Shown: in pieces, positions 32,040-43,889 of the stretch | Position numbering within the stretch: position 1 is the first letter of the stretch | How the letters are laid out: every line of letters begins with the position of its first letter | From: Zygnema cylindricum | Lineage: Eukaryota; Streptophyta; Zygnematophyceae; Zygnematales; Zygnemataceae | Reading direction: 5' to 3' | Assembly (NCBI GenBank): GCA_037447655.1 | Contig: JBBHKE010003044.1 | Span: 1-62,000, forward strand | Length of the DNA stretch: 62,000 nucleotides | Notes under the pieces: model-generated | Told to the model about the DNA's origin: nothing | The model's input: only the letters and a program-made list of their open reading frames with translations | Database searches by the model: none | Made by a program: the position numbers and the translations under genes

Positions 32040-34793
32040 GTGTACAATTCATGAAGTAAATTGAACTGCCTACAATTTGCCGATACGGAATTCCTTCCAT
32101 AAACCTCTTTTCTTCCTTATCCATCTCATCATTCAAAATCAATATCCCTCCCTCTTCACTCCCCTGCGATATTTTGTTTAGATCCATGGGAGTGGAACAC
32201 CCATTTGCTTCTCCATTTGAAACTTTTCTAGCATATTAACGATAGCTTCTTTGTGAGTGAGTCTTATTATTATATTCCCTCTATCCCTCTCTATTTCAAT
32301 CCCCAAAATGTATTTTGCTTCGCCGAGATCTTTCTTGTCAAACCGACTTTTGAGATTCTGTTTGAGTTTGTTAATTTTATCTAAGGACTTGCATAAGACT
32401 AACAAATCATCTACATAAACAGCAATAAATATCACTCTATTTTCATTCTCAAATATATATATGGAGTGACCTGAACTTATTCTAATGTATCCCAAACCTG
32501 TCAAGAATTTGTCCAATTTTATGTTCCATTGTCGTGGGGCTTGCTTTTTGAGTATAACCTTTAGCAACCAACGTAGCCTTATATCTTTCAAAGGTATTAT
32601 ATGGGTTTAGTTTAAGCTTAAAAACTCACTTACATCCAATGAGTTTTCCGTCCGGTGGACAATCTACCAACTCCTATGTACTGGCTTCCATAATAGAGGC
32701 CATTTCTTCATTGATGGTAGTGATCCACCTGCTTCTTTCTTGATATTTATGGCCTCTAAGTATGTCTGAGGTTCTTCTGGGTGAGACATCTTTGTGATTT
32801 TATTATTTAAATGTCTTTCTTGAAGCCTTTACTACTTTTTTTTCCTCCTTCAAAATCTGACGCCGGTATGGAAGGCATCCTCGGGTTTCGTTTAAAAAGA
32901 TTTTCATCTCCCCTATCTTCCAATTCCAGTGTTTGATCAAGTTCCTCATCGATTTTCCACTTCGTATTGTGGTGTTACCTCGGATGTTGTATTTTCGTCC
33001 TTCTCCTTTGGTACATCTGCAGATTTTTCCTTCTCCCGTCTTCCTCCTCTTCATTTCCCAAGTCAAAGTCAGAATACTGACCCGATTCAAATCTGATTTT
33101 GACTTTTTTGTTACATTTGTAATGGATCAATAGACTTTACTTCATTCATCACCACTATATGTTTTACCAAAATGATATCTCTCCTTTTCAAGTCATATAC
33201 TCGATATCCTTTTGTACTCTCATCATATCCTACAAGATATCATGGTTTCCGTCTTCCCTCTAACTTCTATTTAGTCTTATCTTAATCCAAACTGTAGACT
33301 TGACTTCCGAACACTCTCAAACTAGACAAATCTGGTTTTCTTCCCGTCCACCTTTCATATGGAGTTTCCTCCTTATTTGCCGAAGTTAGCACTCTATTTT
33401 TGATAAAGTTAGCATAGTCCATAGACTCAGCCCAAAACTGCAATCCTATTCTTTTATCAATTAGCATACATCTGGAAATATTTCCTAAGGTTCTATTTAC
33501 TATTTTTGCTACTCCATTTTGTTCCGGATTATAAAGAGCTGTTTTCTCATGATGGATTCATTTTTTTTTGAAGAAATTCTTCAAATTCCTTTGAGGTGTA
33601 TTCTTTCCCATTATCACTTCTTATCTCTTTTATTGAGGTTTCATGTAATCTTTCACTCCATACTTTGTATTCTTTGAAACATCTTAGTTTCTCGAACTTA
33701 TGTCTAAGAAAATATACCTTAGTGTATCAAGACCAATCATCTGTAATGGTTAGTATCAATCTTTTTCCCCCACGTGAAACATACCTATCTGGTCCCCAAA
33801 CATTAGTGTAAACTAGATCTAATACTTTTGTCTTCTAAATGTGGATGCCTTTAGAAATGGAAGTCTATGAATCTTCTCTTGGCCACATCCACTAGAATCA
33901 TCTGAAGTCTCATCATCTCCCAACTCAATTCTATCCACTATTCTTTTTTTTTTCATTTTCTTTAATCTATCTAGATTCACATGCCCTAACCTCTTGTGCC
34001 AAAGCACCATATCACTTCCACACGAGTAGAGAACACCTTTTTCATTGCAAAGTACAATTATAAACATTCATTGACTACCCTTTTTCACTATGAAATAAAT
34101 CTCATTATCAAAGCTAGCTGCGAAGATTCCTTTCTTAGTTCCGGCTTTGACCTCTTTTTCATCAGGAACAACTGTAGAGACTATATTCTTGCTAAGCTGT
34201 GGAATGTAAAGAACACCTGAGAGTGTTACAATTGAAGCCTTTCCATCAACTAGAACTTTTAATTCAACCAATCCAACAAGGTTTGTGGTTTCTACTCTAC
34301 CATCTCCATACTCTAGCTCAATTGTTGGAATTTTTCTTTATTTAGTAAACCACCTTTTATCCTTGCACATATGCATTGAGGCCCCCGAGACTATGATTCA
34401 CCCATCCTCAAGTGGATCTCTCTTACCTCCGAAGGCACACTTTTGTCTCCGTAGAATGTCTGCATGCTTCTTATTGGTTTTTGGTTTAAGAAGAAGCTCT
34501 TATTCCGTTTTGGTTACGTCATCTTGGTCCTCGTCATGAACTTGAGTTTGAAAAGCCTTTTTCTTTCCTCCATATTTTGAGGAACCTTGTCCATATTTCA
34601 GTCGGAGATCCACAAGCTTGACACAATCTACCATGTAATGTCCCAGTTTCTTGCAGAAGTGACATTATCCACCTCAAAGAGCTCCTCTCACCTGTCAATC
34701 AAATCTGCCACCTCCTTGTCTTTTTCCTCCAAAGTATCGATAGGGATACTTTCCCTTTTTCTCATCAAGCTTCCGCCAATCAGATCTTGCAAC
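32040..34793 (-). pseudogene. pol (with end of gag) of element C
   Basis: Minus strand: CCHC zinc knuckle CHFCKKLGHYMVDC (34664-34623), protease with the catalytic Asp lost (IIVSGASMHMC, and TGA for the preceding Trp), pre-integrase block with SSGC in place of CX2C, RKPDLSSLRVFGSQVYSLD, then RT with QAPRQWN, YVDD and KDLGEAKYILGI (32591-32178), ending FMNC at the B insertion. Frame is lost at several places and the RT N-terminal half is degraded. Confidence 0.85.
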
Positions 34794-34829
34794 TGTTGTC
34801 TTTTTGGAAAGCTTTCAGTCTCAGAGCAG

Positions 34830-34975
34830 CGCAGCTGTTTTACAAACAAAGTAGCGCAGCTGCTATACAGACAGAGCAGCGCAGATGCTATACAACAGAG
34901 CAGCGCAACTGCTATACAACAGAGCAGCTGCTATACAGCAGAGCAGCGTAGCAGCGAAGCTGCAACACATACAGG
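34830..34975 (+). repeat. CAGCTGCTATACA minisatellite in G LTR
   Basis: About six 20-24 bp units rich in CAGCTG. The 3' LTR (39895-40035) and the solo LTR (42880-43000) have the array in different arrangements, so it varies between copies. Confidence 0.85.
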
Positions 34976-35099
34976 ACAAGGAAACCACGATTATATTTGA
35001 TATGGTGCGTACGGACAACGCAACGTCTGATATTCTTAATGTGATTCTGTACAGGATAGAGCAATTGCGATAGATACGATTCCAGTCAACTTAGTGGGA

Positions 35100-35185
35100 A
35101 CTCAGTGGTAACGTAGTGGGTAGCTCAGTGGTAGCTCTATGGTAGCTTAGTGGTAGCTCAGTGGTAGCTTAGTATTAGCTTGGCA
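35100..35185 (+). repeat. tandem GGTAGCTCAGT units in G LTR
   Basis: Six or so 13-bp units GTAGCTCAGTGG/GTAGCTTAGTGG. The unit equals the tRNA D-arm/A-box consensus TRGCNNAGTGG. The 3' LTR has the same run near 40165-40250. No B box is seen nearby. Confidence 0.7.
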
Positions 35186-35546
35186 GCTTGCCGTACCTCT
35201 CAGGTACAGTGGTATTGCCGGTACAAGAGTAGTATAAGACTTAGGACTCAGAACACATGATGTATCCAGACTTCCAAGTAGTAAAACTGCAGACAGTTTC
35301 TGGGAAACTTTTGAGTATTATATCTTGAGTGTTGTCGGGTCATTTCTGCTATAACTTTAGGAGTTATTAGTGTTTATTCTACTCTATATTCCGATAGAGT
35401 GTTGTAAGGTTTGGATGCTTGTATAAGAAGTGGTGAGCACTTAAGAACAACTGTTTGGTAGGATTCTTGATAGCTTCTGAGAGTGTATCATGTCTACTTC
35501 TACTACTACTGCTGCTCCTCCACCTGCACGGTGGTTGAGAACAACA

Positions 35547-35557
35547 GGTTATGGGCC
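35547..35557 (+). promoter_or_regulatory. primer-binding site of G, containing the gag ATG
   Basis: GGTTATGGGCC follows the LTR; complementarity to the initiator tRNA-Met anticodon arm is shorter here (11 nt). The ATG at 35551 opens the gag frame MGLSSRIPIFSG. Confidence 0.7.
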
Positions 35558-36400
35558 TTTCATCAAGAATTCCTATCTTTTCCGGGGATAAGTATGTTCA
35601 GTGGGCGGATATGGTGGAAACACATTTTGAAAATGTCAATCTTTTGGATATATTGGATGGATTGCTGGATGAATCTGATCCGTCATGGTCTAAGAAAAAT
35701 ACGCAAGCTCGGTCTATTATGAAATTTTGTATATCTGAGGACTTAGCTATGTCTCGGATAAAGATGAAAAAAACAATTGATATCTGGAAATCTCTTAAAA
35801 GTGATTATGAAAAGGCCAATGTCCAGGAAGAGCTTCTATTGGCTAGAAACAAATTGGGACTATAAGTACACTGGCGGTACAATGGCTGAATATTCTAACA
35901 AATTTCGTATCGTTGTAGATGCAAATGCTTGTGCAGGCGGGGTGTTTCCTCCTTTTGAACAGGCAGCATTGCTCATGAGGGGTCTCCCTCGTAGTATGAA
36001 AGGAGCATCTGACATGCTCAAACAAAAAGATAAAGCTAGCTGGACTTTATAGTTAGCCATCAATATTTTACTAGAGGATGAAGCTACATCCAATATTCTC
36101 AATGTTGAGAAAGTAGAAGCTTTTAATTCACACATTGAGATAAAAGGACAGTTTAATCAGCAAAGAAATCAGTATAATCAGTTCAGACATTTTAACCAAG
36201 GTGGAAATAGACAATCCAACAATGCATGTTTTTATTGTAGTGAGCGAGGTGATGGATACAAATTTTGCCCTAAGCTTAAAAAAGCTAACGATACAGGTTT
36301 ATATCGGCCGAGATGGCAACAAAGCCAGTTTTACAAAGACTTCACGGGGACTACACCTCGTGGAAATGCACTATTTTCAGCTTCTTCGTCTCTCTAAGAC
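35551..36400 (+). pseudogene. gag of element G
   Basis: MGLSSRIPIFSGDKYVQWADM is a clear copia Gag start. The frame breaks near 35863, continues with TMAEYSNKFRIVV, LLMRGLPRSM and KASWTL, and a TAG lies at 36050. The zinc knuckle at 36227-36268 reads CFYCSERGDGYKFC: Asp stands where His is expected, so metal binding is probably lost. Confidence 0.85.
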
Positions 36401-37708
36401 GAGACTTTGACGGTTTCTATGGAGGACGATACGGATCTATTCGCTATGGCGGCTGCAATGGAGGGCGCGAAGGACCCTGGATGGATATTGGATACAGGAG
36501 CGTCAGCCCACATGTGCTAGAACAAGGCCATCTTCAAAAATCTGAAAGCAACGCCGGAGAAAAATATTTACTATGCTTGTGGAATGAGTGTCCAAACTCG
36601 TGCTGTGGGTGATGTGTCCTTAGTAGTTGATGTAGAAGGAGAAGCAATTGAAAGGACTCTTCACAATGTCTTATTTGTGCCTGACTTTAAGAAAAATCTG
36701 TTTTATACGTCGTTGGTAGAGAGCAAAGGCTTTGAGGTTAATTTGAAAAATGGTCGGCAAGTTGTTAGCAAAAATGGTAAGGTTGCGGTTACAGGTACTA
36801 GAGATAGTAGCAAGATGTATCGCATGGATATGGCTAATACCAAGGAGAATGATGTTTTGTCCTCCGGTGTTTTTTACTCAGATGAATTGTGGCATAAAAG
36901 ATTAGCCCATGGAAATTATGGTAGTTTGAGGAAAATGGTCATTGCTGGAAAAATAGAGGGTGTATCAATCACAAATGTGCCGGTCAAAACTTGCGATGGT
37001 TGCGCTTTAGGCAAAATCCACAGATTGCCATTTCCTAAGGAGTGTGAGCATCGGCCAACGAAACTTTTACAACAAATTCATTCTGATGTCTTTGGTCTGG
37101 CGAAGGTTCCATCTGCCGGAGGGATGAAATATATGGTCACCTTCACAGATGATTTCTCCAGGTTTACAAAAGTTTACTTCATGAAGGAGAAAAGTCAAGT
37201 GTTTGGTCACTTCAAACACTATAAAGCATGGGCTGAAAAACTTCATAATTCATCTATTTTGCAGCTCTGATCGGACAATGGTGGTGAATATACATCGAAA
37301 GAATTTGAAACCTTTTTACTTGAGGAAGGCATTTGTCATCTATTGACTGTTCATTTACCGGAACAAAATGGAGTGTCGGAAAGACTGCATAGAACTCTCA
37401 CGGAAAGCTCTAGATCTATGCTCGCAGATAAAAATGTGGATCCGAAATTCTGGGCTGAGGCTCTAAATTGTGTAGTTTATATTAAAAATAGGATAGGATC
37501 AAGATCGGTAGAAACAACTCCTTACGAAATCTGGACAGGTAGCAAACCAGATGTTAGCCATTTCAAGGTCTTTGGTAGTCAATGCTTTATATTGGATACG
37601 TCTACAGTTAGATGGAAAATGGAACCGAAGGGATTACCGGGTATTCTGTTAGGATATGAAGATCATCAAAAGGTTATAGAGTCTTTGTGTTTGAAAGGCA
37701 TAAAATAG
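36401..37708 (+). pseudogene. protease and integrase of element G
   Basis: Protease WILDTGASAHMC is followed at once by TAG. The integrase has HKRLAH...CDGC zinc motif, IHSDVFG (first Asp), FTDDFSRF, SDNGGEY (second Asp) and PEQNGVSE (Glu), so the catalytic triad is intact, but a TGA at 37268-37270 stands for the Arg before SDNGGEY. The C-terminal block TPYEIWTG, HFKVFGSQCF is present. Confidence 0.85.
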
Positions 37709-37929
37709 TTGTAGCTAGAAACATCATTGTTAAGGATGAACTAGACTCTATAGATTTATTTCAAATGACAGAGCAGCAAAAGGAACAAAAAGTACAGGAG
37801 TATGTCATCTTAGATTGCATGCAGGAAATTGTCCCGCAGATTCTACAAACTCCGGTAATGACTCCGGCGTCAGACTCTCTTCAACTTCCTCACCAACTTC
37901 GGGTCAAGACGGACCAAGAGCAGTCAATA

Positions 37930-38025
37930 CACACGGATCACAACAAACGCAATCATGCACACACGGATCGCAACCAGCGCAATCAGCAAGACACAGATCG
38001 CGACCAGCGCAATCAGCGCAATGCG
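37930..38025 (+). repeat. ~30-bp coding tandem repeat between integrase and RT of G
   Basis: Three units of ACACGGATCGCAACCAGCGC type encode repeats of TDRNQRNQ. It sits in the variable linker between integrase and RT. Confidence 0.75.
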
Positions 38026-38196
38026 CGGCATCCGACGATCTCAGCCTTAGAATTTCCGAGGGGAAGAAGATCAAGCAGCCGCCTGCAAGCAAGCTCTCAC
38101 TTTGCCTACTCGGCAGTCTCAGGGGAGCCCTTGACCATCCAAGGGGCCTTCTCATCACCAGAGCAAAATCACTAGATTGAGGCGGTAAACGACGAA

Positions 38197-39057
38197 ATGA
38201 AGTCGATCATGGAGGCTCTAACATGGGAGCTCGTTGTCCTTCCTCTAGACCGAAAAGCGATCGGTAGCAAATTGGTATTCAAGGTGAAGTTAAATCCCGA
38301 TAACACCATTGAACGCTATAATGCCAGACTTGTGGCGAAGGGGTATAATCAAAAGGAAGGAATCGATTTTGAAGAAACATTTTCTCTGGTTGTAAGATTT
38401 CCAACAGTTAGCATTTTGCTGTCCCTAGCTGCTATAGAAGATCTGGAAATTCATCAGATGGATGTAAAAACGGCCTTTTTGCATGGAGAACTAGAAGAGA
38501 CCATTTACATGCAGCAACCTGAAAAGTATGTGGAACCAGGAAAAAAACACTTAGTATGCAAGTTTCTAAAATATTTGTACGGCCTAAAACAAGCCCCCAA
38601 ACAGTGGAATATAAAGCTTGATGAATTATTGACTAGTCTAGGATTTCAAAGGATAAGTTCTAATCACTCTGTCTACGTTCTAAAAGGTGAAAATGGGATA
38701 GTGTATATAGCAGTATATGTAGATGATTTGCTATTAATTAGCAAATCAATGGCTGAAATTAACAAAATCAAAACTGCTCTAAACTCACGGTTCGAGATGA
38801 AAGACCTCGGTGAGGCAAAATATATTTTGGGTATCCAGGTAGAGAGGGACAGAAATAAGAAAATAATAAAATTGACTCAAAAAGAGGCTATTGGAAACAT
38901 GTTAGATGAGTACGGAATGCGGGGGGCAAAAGGATGCTTAACTCCAATGGAGTTTCGGCCGAAGTTAGAGGGAGAAGAGACAGAACCAGGTGTCATTGTT
39001 AGCGAGTATTTAGAGTCACGGGAGAATGATCCTATGACAATAATACCTTATAGATAG
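38197..39057 (+). pseudogene. reverse transcriptase of element G
   Basis: A 286-codon open block with ERYNARLVAKGY, HQMDVKTAFLHGEL, YGLKQAPKQWN, AVYVDDLLL (catalytic YVDD) and KDLGEAKYILGIQ. All RT motifs are present. TAG at 39055 follows IIPYR, where related copies read on into RNase H. Confidence 0.9.
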
Positions 39058-39702
39058 ATAGTGGGAAGCTTAATATATTTCATGAACTGTACCCGTCCTG
39101 ACATTGCTGCAGCAGTCGGGGTACTGAGTAGGAGTCTACAAAATCCGAGAAAATCTGATCTGGATGCAGCAAAGAGAGTCTTAAGATATTTGGCAGGAAC
39201 TAAAGATCTTAAACTTACTCTAGGCGGAGGAGAAGTCAAGCAGCAAACGTGGAGTGATGCAAGCTATGGCGACATGCCAAGCCGGAAATCCACCACGCGA
39301 TTTGTTCTACAAATTGGGAACGGTACTTGCTGTTGGAGCAGCAAACTTCTAAAGGTTACAGCACAATCGACAATGGAGTCAGAATATATGGCAGCAAGCT
39401 CGGCCCTCAAAGAACTTTTATGGGTAAAATCCATGTTACAAGAACTATGATACATGCAAGCTGGTCCACAAGTGATCTGGTGTGATAACCAGGCTGCCAT
39501 TGCCATTGCTTCTAACTCGAGTCATCACTTCAAAAGCAAGCACATGGATGTACGATTACGCTTTGTAAGAGAAAAAGTGTTCTCTGGAGTGCTTAAATTA
39601 TGTTATTTGCCAGATGCAAAAATGATTGCTGATATGCTCACTAAAGCCCTTCCTGCTTCTAAGCAGAAGTATTGTACGGACGCAGTGGGATTAAGTGAAT
39701 AG
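39058..39702 (+). pseudogene. RNase H of element G
   Basis: Contains FMNCTRPDIAAAVGV, SDASYGD, STMESEYMA, DNQAAIAIA and SKHMDVR. A TGA at about 39448 splits it into two blocks. It ends GLSE-TAG, 160 bp before the 3' LTR; the purine tract AAGCTTTAGGGGAG abuts the LTR. Confidence 0.85.
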
Positions 39703-39862
39703 TTGAATTGATGCACTGCTATACTGCCACTTTGCGATAAATCCACCATTGAGATATAGTGGGACTGGGTGATTTGCTAATTGCTATACTGCTATGCTGC
39801 GGTGCTGCACTGGTTTATCACCGCAGCTGCGCTGGGATACTAAGTCTAAAGCTTTAGGGGAG

Positions 39863-40617
39863 TGTTGTCTTTTTGGAAAGCTTTCAGTCTCAAAGCAGCG
39901 AAGCTGCTTTAAAGACAAAGCAACGCAGCTGCTATACAGACAGAGCAGCGTAGGTGCTATACAACACAGCAGCGCAGCTGCTATACAGCAGAGCAGCTGC
40001 TATACAGCAGAGCAGCGCAGCAGCGAAGCTGCAACACAGACAGGACAAGGCAACCACGATTATATTTGATATGGTCCGTACGGACAACGCAACGTCTGAT
40101 ATTCTTAATGTGATTCTGTACAGGATAGAGCAACTGCGATAGATACGATTCTAGTCAACTTAGTGGGAACTCAGTGGTAACTTAGTGGGTAGCTCAATGG
40201 TAGCTCAATGGTAGCTTAGTGGTAGCTCAGTGGTAGCTTAGTATTAACTTGGCAGCTTGACGTACCTCTCAGGTACAGTGGTATTGCCGGTACAAGAGTA
40301 GTATAAGACTTAGGACTCAGAACACATGATGTATCCAGACTTCCAAGTAGTAAAACTGCAGACATTTTTTGGGAAACTTCTCAGTATTATATCTTGAGTG
40401 TTGTCGGGTCAATTGTGCTATAACCTTGGGAGTTATTAGTGTTTATTCTACTCTGTATTCAAATAGAGTGTTGTGAGGTTTGGATGCTTGTATAAGAAGT
40501 GGTGAGCACTTAAGAAAAACTATTTGGTAGGATTCTTGATAGCTTGTGAGAGTGTATTATGTCTACTACTACTACTATTGCTGCTCCTCCACCTGCACCG
40601 GTGGTTGTACAACAACA
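39863..40617 (+). repeat. 3' LTR of element G
   Basis: Same landmarks as the 5' LTR, ending TACAACAACA, followed by the GCAAC duplication and gag of C on the minus strand. Confidence 0.9.
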
Positions 40618-40622
40618 GCAAC

Positions 40623-41406
40623 TAATGCTTGAACACTAGGACTTCCTCTCCTAAGTTCTATGGTACTCTCTTTCACTAAAATCATCCCTACTATATCATC
40701 CCAATTCCTATTGGTATCCCCTAGATCCTGCAACTGATTAATGATATTCTCATACTCTTTAAGTAGTTTCATTATCAATGTATTTACTCTTTGTCTCTCA
40801 GACCATGATTTATTTGCGCTCTCTAGTCCTCCAAATAATGCTCCTAAGTCATTGCAATAATCATTCATACTTCCTCCCTTGTAAGTATAAGCTGAAATCT
40901 TATTTTTTGCCAGTTGATGTTGTTGCAATGACCCATTCTTATATTTGTTTCTAAAAGATACCCTAATGTGAGAGGAATATTTAACATGCATAAGAGGAAT
41001 GGCAATACCCTTCACTACTATTTTGAGAATTAAGAGTTTAGCCACCTTTTCCCTATAGTTCCAATTTTCATATTATGACCGCTCAGTCTGACTCCCTTGT
41101 CACCATTACTGGTGGTGTTGCTGCCAGTATCGTCCTTAACAATGGATTCCCTCGCGAAGCAATTCCTCCCTTTTCTCTTTCCATGATTATCTCCTCCCCT
41201 TCCTCGTCATCGTTCGTGATGGTGGCTGTGGTGGTGGAGGTGCCTGAAAAACGTGTTCCTCCAAACCTAGGTGGAGGTGGACATCGAATTTGCCAGGACG
41301 CTATGCCCCATAGGTGCTTCTCAAAAATTTCTCCCTCCATCACCATTTCGCGATAAAGAAAGTTAGATCCATTAAATATGGGCACCCTAGAGGGTGGGCC
41401 ATAACC
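40623..41406 (-). pseudogene. gag of element C
   Basis: Minus strand: GPPSRVPIFNGSNFLYRE near 41390, an acidic linker, then (40950-40623) AYTYKGGSMNDYCNDL, VNTLIMKLLKEYENII and SVQALVA, cut by the G insertion and resumed at 34793. The PBS/start region reads GGTTATGGCCCACC: one G of the conserved motif is lost, which puts the PBS ATG out of frame. Confidence 0.85.
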
Positions 41407-42306
41407 TAAAATTATGTGGTCTCCATTTACCCACAAAATTAGCAGCCTATGTAAAACATCTAGGATAATATTTGCCCCTTTCACTTTCTCACTCAATAAG
41501 TGCTGCCAAGGCACACAAATATTCTGACCACTCTCACCCCTTTGAGGACAAGACTCTCTTGAGTGAAACGCAAAAATAATGACTAAATTTGCTCCCCTGA
41601 GCATTATGTTATGGTTGGCCAAAGATGGCCTATAAATACAAAAGGTCATCTGGAGAGAGGAGCCTCAAAAACGCTAAGTCCTTTAAATCCTACTCACAAC
41701 TACCTACTACTCCACCCTAAGCCAATCAAAAGAGTGTATAGAACAAGAAGATACAGTGCCTGATTGTACTTTTTGTACGACCTTTGTCAACACGGCCTTC
41801 TAGTGGACACTTGTCAACTTGGAAGCCATCGTTCCTCCTCCCATCCTTTCCAGCGTCCAATGACGTGGAGCCATGTGGCAAAGCGCGCCGCTATTTTCGA
41901 AAGCACCCTAAGATTCACTCGGGTTTGGTGCGGGCGACAACGTCCGTCCGATAATGTATTTTACACTGTTAGATTCGCGTCCGCAATTGTCGTTTGATTA
42001 TAGATGACGTTTCGTCAATTTTGGTATGTTTAAGTGAAAGTGACGTTTCGCGTAACACTTTAATAAATTATCGAACCACATATGTGTATCGTTTCGTTAA
42101 CTCCTAAATGGTTTAGGCGTATGTCTACACAGTACTTTGCAGACCAAGGTTAAATTCTTGTTTAGGGCAACATTTTGGTAATCTATTAATCTGCCTGCCT
42201 GTCTGCCTGTTTCTTTCTAACTATGGCGGCAACCATGGTGACTATCTCTCTCTCTTCACTCTAGAGTCTAAATTAAGAAGTAAATAATAATTAGTTCTTT
42301 TCAACA
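41407..42306 (-). repeat. 5' LTR of element C
   Basis: 900 bp on the minus strand from TGTTGAAAAG to AATTTTA, matching 18463-19365. Antisense tRNA-like segment at 42098-42165. Confidence 0.85.
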
Positions 42307-42850
42307 ACATCGTTGTTTTGGATTGTCTTTTGTGGAAATCGTAGCTCGGGTGGGTGGTTGGCACTATCCTCCTTTTGGGCGGTTTGGTCTTTCGATATTA
42401 GAAACTTAGAAGAGTCAGGTTGGATCCGTATGGCGGAACCGAGGGTTGAGGGAGAATCATATTAGTCTTTGGGGCAATTTGGAGGGGTTTCTTCTCCTAA
42501 TTTTTGTCTTCATTGCACTCTATGGTATGTGAGCTTGCTTCACCATTTTCATTGATTTCTATCTTTATTTCTATTATTTGGGGCAAGGTGATATTGTTTA
42601 TATTGAAAGAGCCGATATTTATTGTTTTTATAGTTTTGCGTGGGATTTATTTTTGTAGTGTTGTGGTCGTCTTTGGTTCTTGTCCGGAGTTCTTGCGGGC
42701 CAGATTGGACGACTAGCATTCCCTTTCCATCCTTTGGATAGTATTCAACAGTTTAACATTTAGTGGGCTTCCGGCGGATCAACACAGTACTGAAAAAGCC
42801 CTCTCTCTCTTTAGGTTAAAGAGGATAGGTGCTTGGGGTGGAGTACTTTT
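42307..42850. other. region right of C, first half of a tandem duplication
   Basis: 42310-42690 has no recognised gene. 42695-42850 (GACGACTAGCATTCCCTTTC to GGAGTACTTTT) recurs at 43720-43866, with a solo LTR between the copies. The original unit was about 180 bp. Confidence 0.6.
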
Positions 42851-43681
42851 TGTTGTCTTTTTGGAAAGCTTTCAGTCTCAGAGCAGCGCAGCAACTATAC
42901 AGACAGCAGCGCAGCTGCTATACGGAAGAGCAGCGCAGCTGCTATACAGCAGAGCTGCGCAGCAGCGCAGCAGCAGAGCAGCGCAGCAGCGAAGCTGCGA
43001 CACAGACAGGACAAACGCAGCTGCGGTTACTTTGGATAAGATCCGTACGGACAACGCAGCTGCTACTATCTTGGATATGATTCGGTGCAGGACACCGCAG
43101 CCGCGGGTGATGTAAATGTGATCCGGTACGGGACAACGCAGCTGCGATTGATATGAATCTAGTCAACGGACGAGATTCATAAGAGTATCACAAGTGACTT
43201 AGCCGACAAGTATTTGTACAAACACTTAATCTAGATTCTGAGTAATATTGACTGTACAATGATAGATTGGGTTGGCACGATCAAGGACACGTAGATCTCA
43301 GTAGGTGGGTTGATTTTGGACGTACCTCTCAGGTACACTGTTATCGGCGGTAGAACACCGAAAGTATAAGACTTAGGACTTAGAGCATTTTTATGTATCC
43401 AGACTTCCAAGTAGTAAAACTGCAGACAGTTTTTGGGAAACTTCTGAGTATTATATCTTGAGTGTTGTTGGGTCAATTGTGCTGAAACTTTGGGAGTTGT
43501 CAGTGTTTATGCTACTCTATATTCTGATAGAGTTTTGTGAGGTTTGGATGCTTGTATAAGAATTGGTGAACACTTAAGAACAGCTGGTTGGTAGGATTCT
43601 TGATAGCTTCTGAGAGTGTATCATGTCTACTTCTACTGCTACTGCTGCTCCTCCACCTGAACCGGTGGTTGTAGAACAACA
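42851..43681 (+). mobile_element. solo LTR of the G family
   Basis: 831 bp with the G LTR start (TGTTGTCTTTTTGGAAAGC) and end (AGAACAACA) and a perfect CTTTT duplication (42846-42850, 43682-43686). No internal sequence, so it probably arose by LTR-LTR recombination. Its middle part (43000-43320) differs from the LTRs of G, and it is about 77 bp longer. Confidence 0.9.
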
Positions 43682-43889
43682 CTTTTGTAAAGGGATTTAG
43701 AGTCTCTGTTTGCGGTCTGGATTAGACGATTAACATTCCCTTTCCATCCTTTAGATAGTATTCAGGAGTGCAGCATTTAGTGGGCTTCTGGCGGTTTAAC
43801 ACAATACTCAAAAAACTCCCTGTATCTTTAGGTTAAACAGGATAGGTGTTTAGGGCAGAGTACTTTTATAAAGAGATTTAGCTCGTCTT
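43682..43889. repeat. second half of the ~180-bp tandem duplication
   Basis: Matches 42695-42850: GATTAACATTCCCTTTCCAT, TTAGTGGGCTTCTGGCGG, then CAGAGTACTTTTATAAAG. It leads into the decayed gypsy element D and may be its LTR or leader. Confidence 0.6.

Larger units (their letters stand above)
34794..35546 (+). repeat. 5' LTR of element G
   Basis: Starts TGTTGTCTTTTTGGAAAGC, ends AGAACAACA. It holds a minisatellite of AGCAGCGCAGCTGCTATACA units (34830-34975), a run of GGTAGCTCAGT units (35100-35185) and a TATAAG site near 35422. Confidence 0.9.
34794..40617 (+). mobile_element. Ty1/copia retrotransposon G, nested in C
   Basis: Complete element of 5824 bp with LTRs of 753 and 755 bp and a perfect GCAAC duplication (34789-34793, 40618-40622). 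It differs from A, C and F in LTR and protein sequence. The pre-integrase CX2C is intact (CDGC) and the protease is DTGAS. By eye its LTRs are more alike than those of A, so it is younger. Stops in gag, integrase (TGA at 37268) and before RNase H make it inactive. Confidence 0.95.
18463..42306 (-). mobile_element. Ty1/copia retrotransposon C, split by nested elements B and G
   Basis: Order on the minus strand: 5' LTR (42306-41407), gag (41406-40623), insertion G, zinc knuckle/protease/integrase/RT (34793-32040), insertion B, RNase H (19991-19379), 3' LTR (19365-18463). Without B, G and their duplications it is about 6.0 kb, a normal copia length. Flanks CCATC (18458-18462) and ACATC (42307-42311) look like an old 5-bp duplication with one change. 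The RT-RNase H order and integrase upstream of RT place it in Ty1/copia. Many stops and frameshifts make it inactive. Confidence 0.9.
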
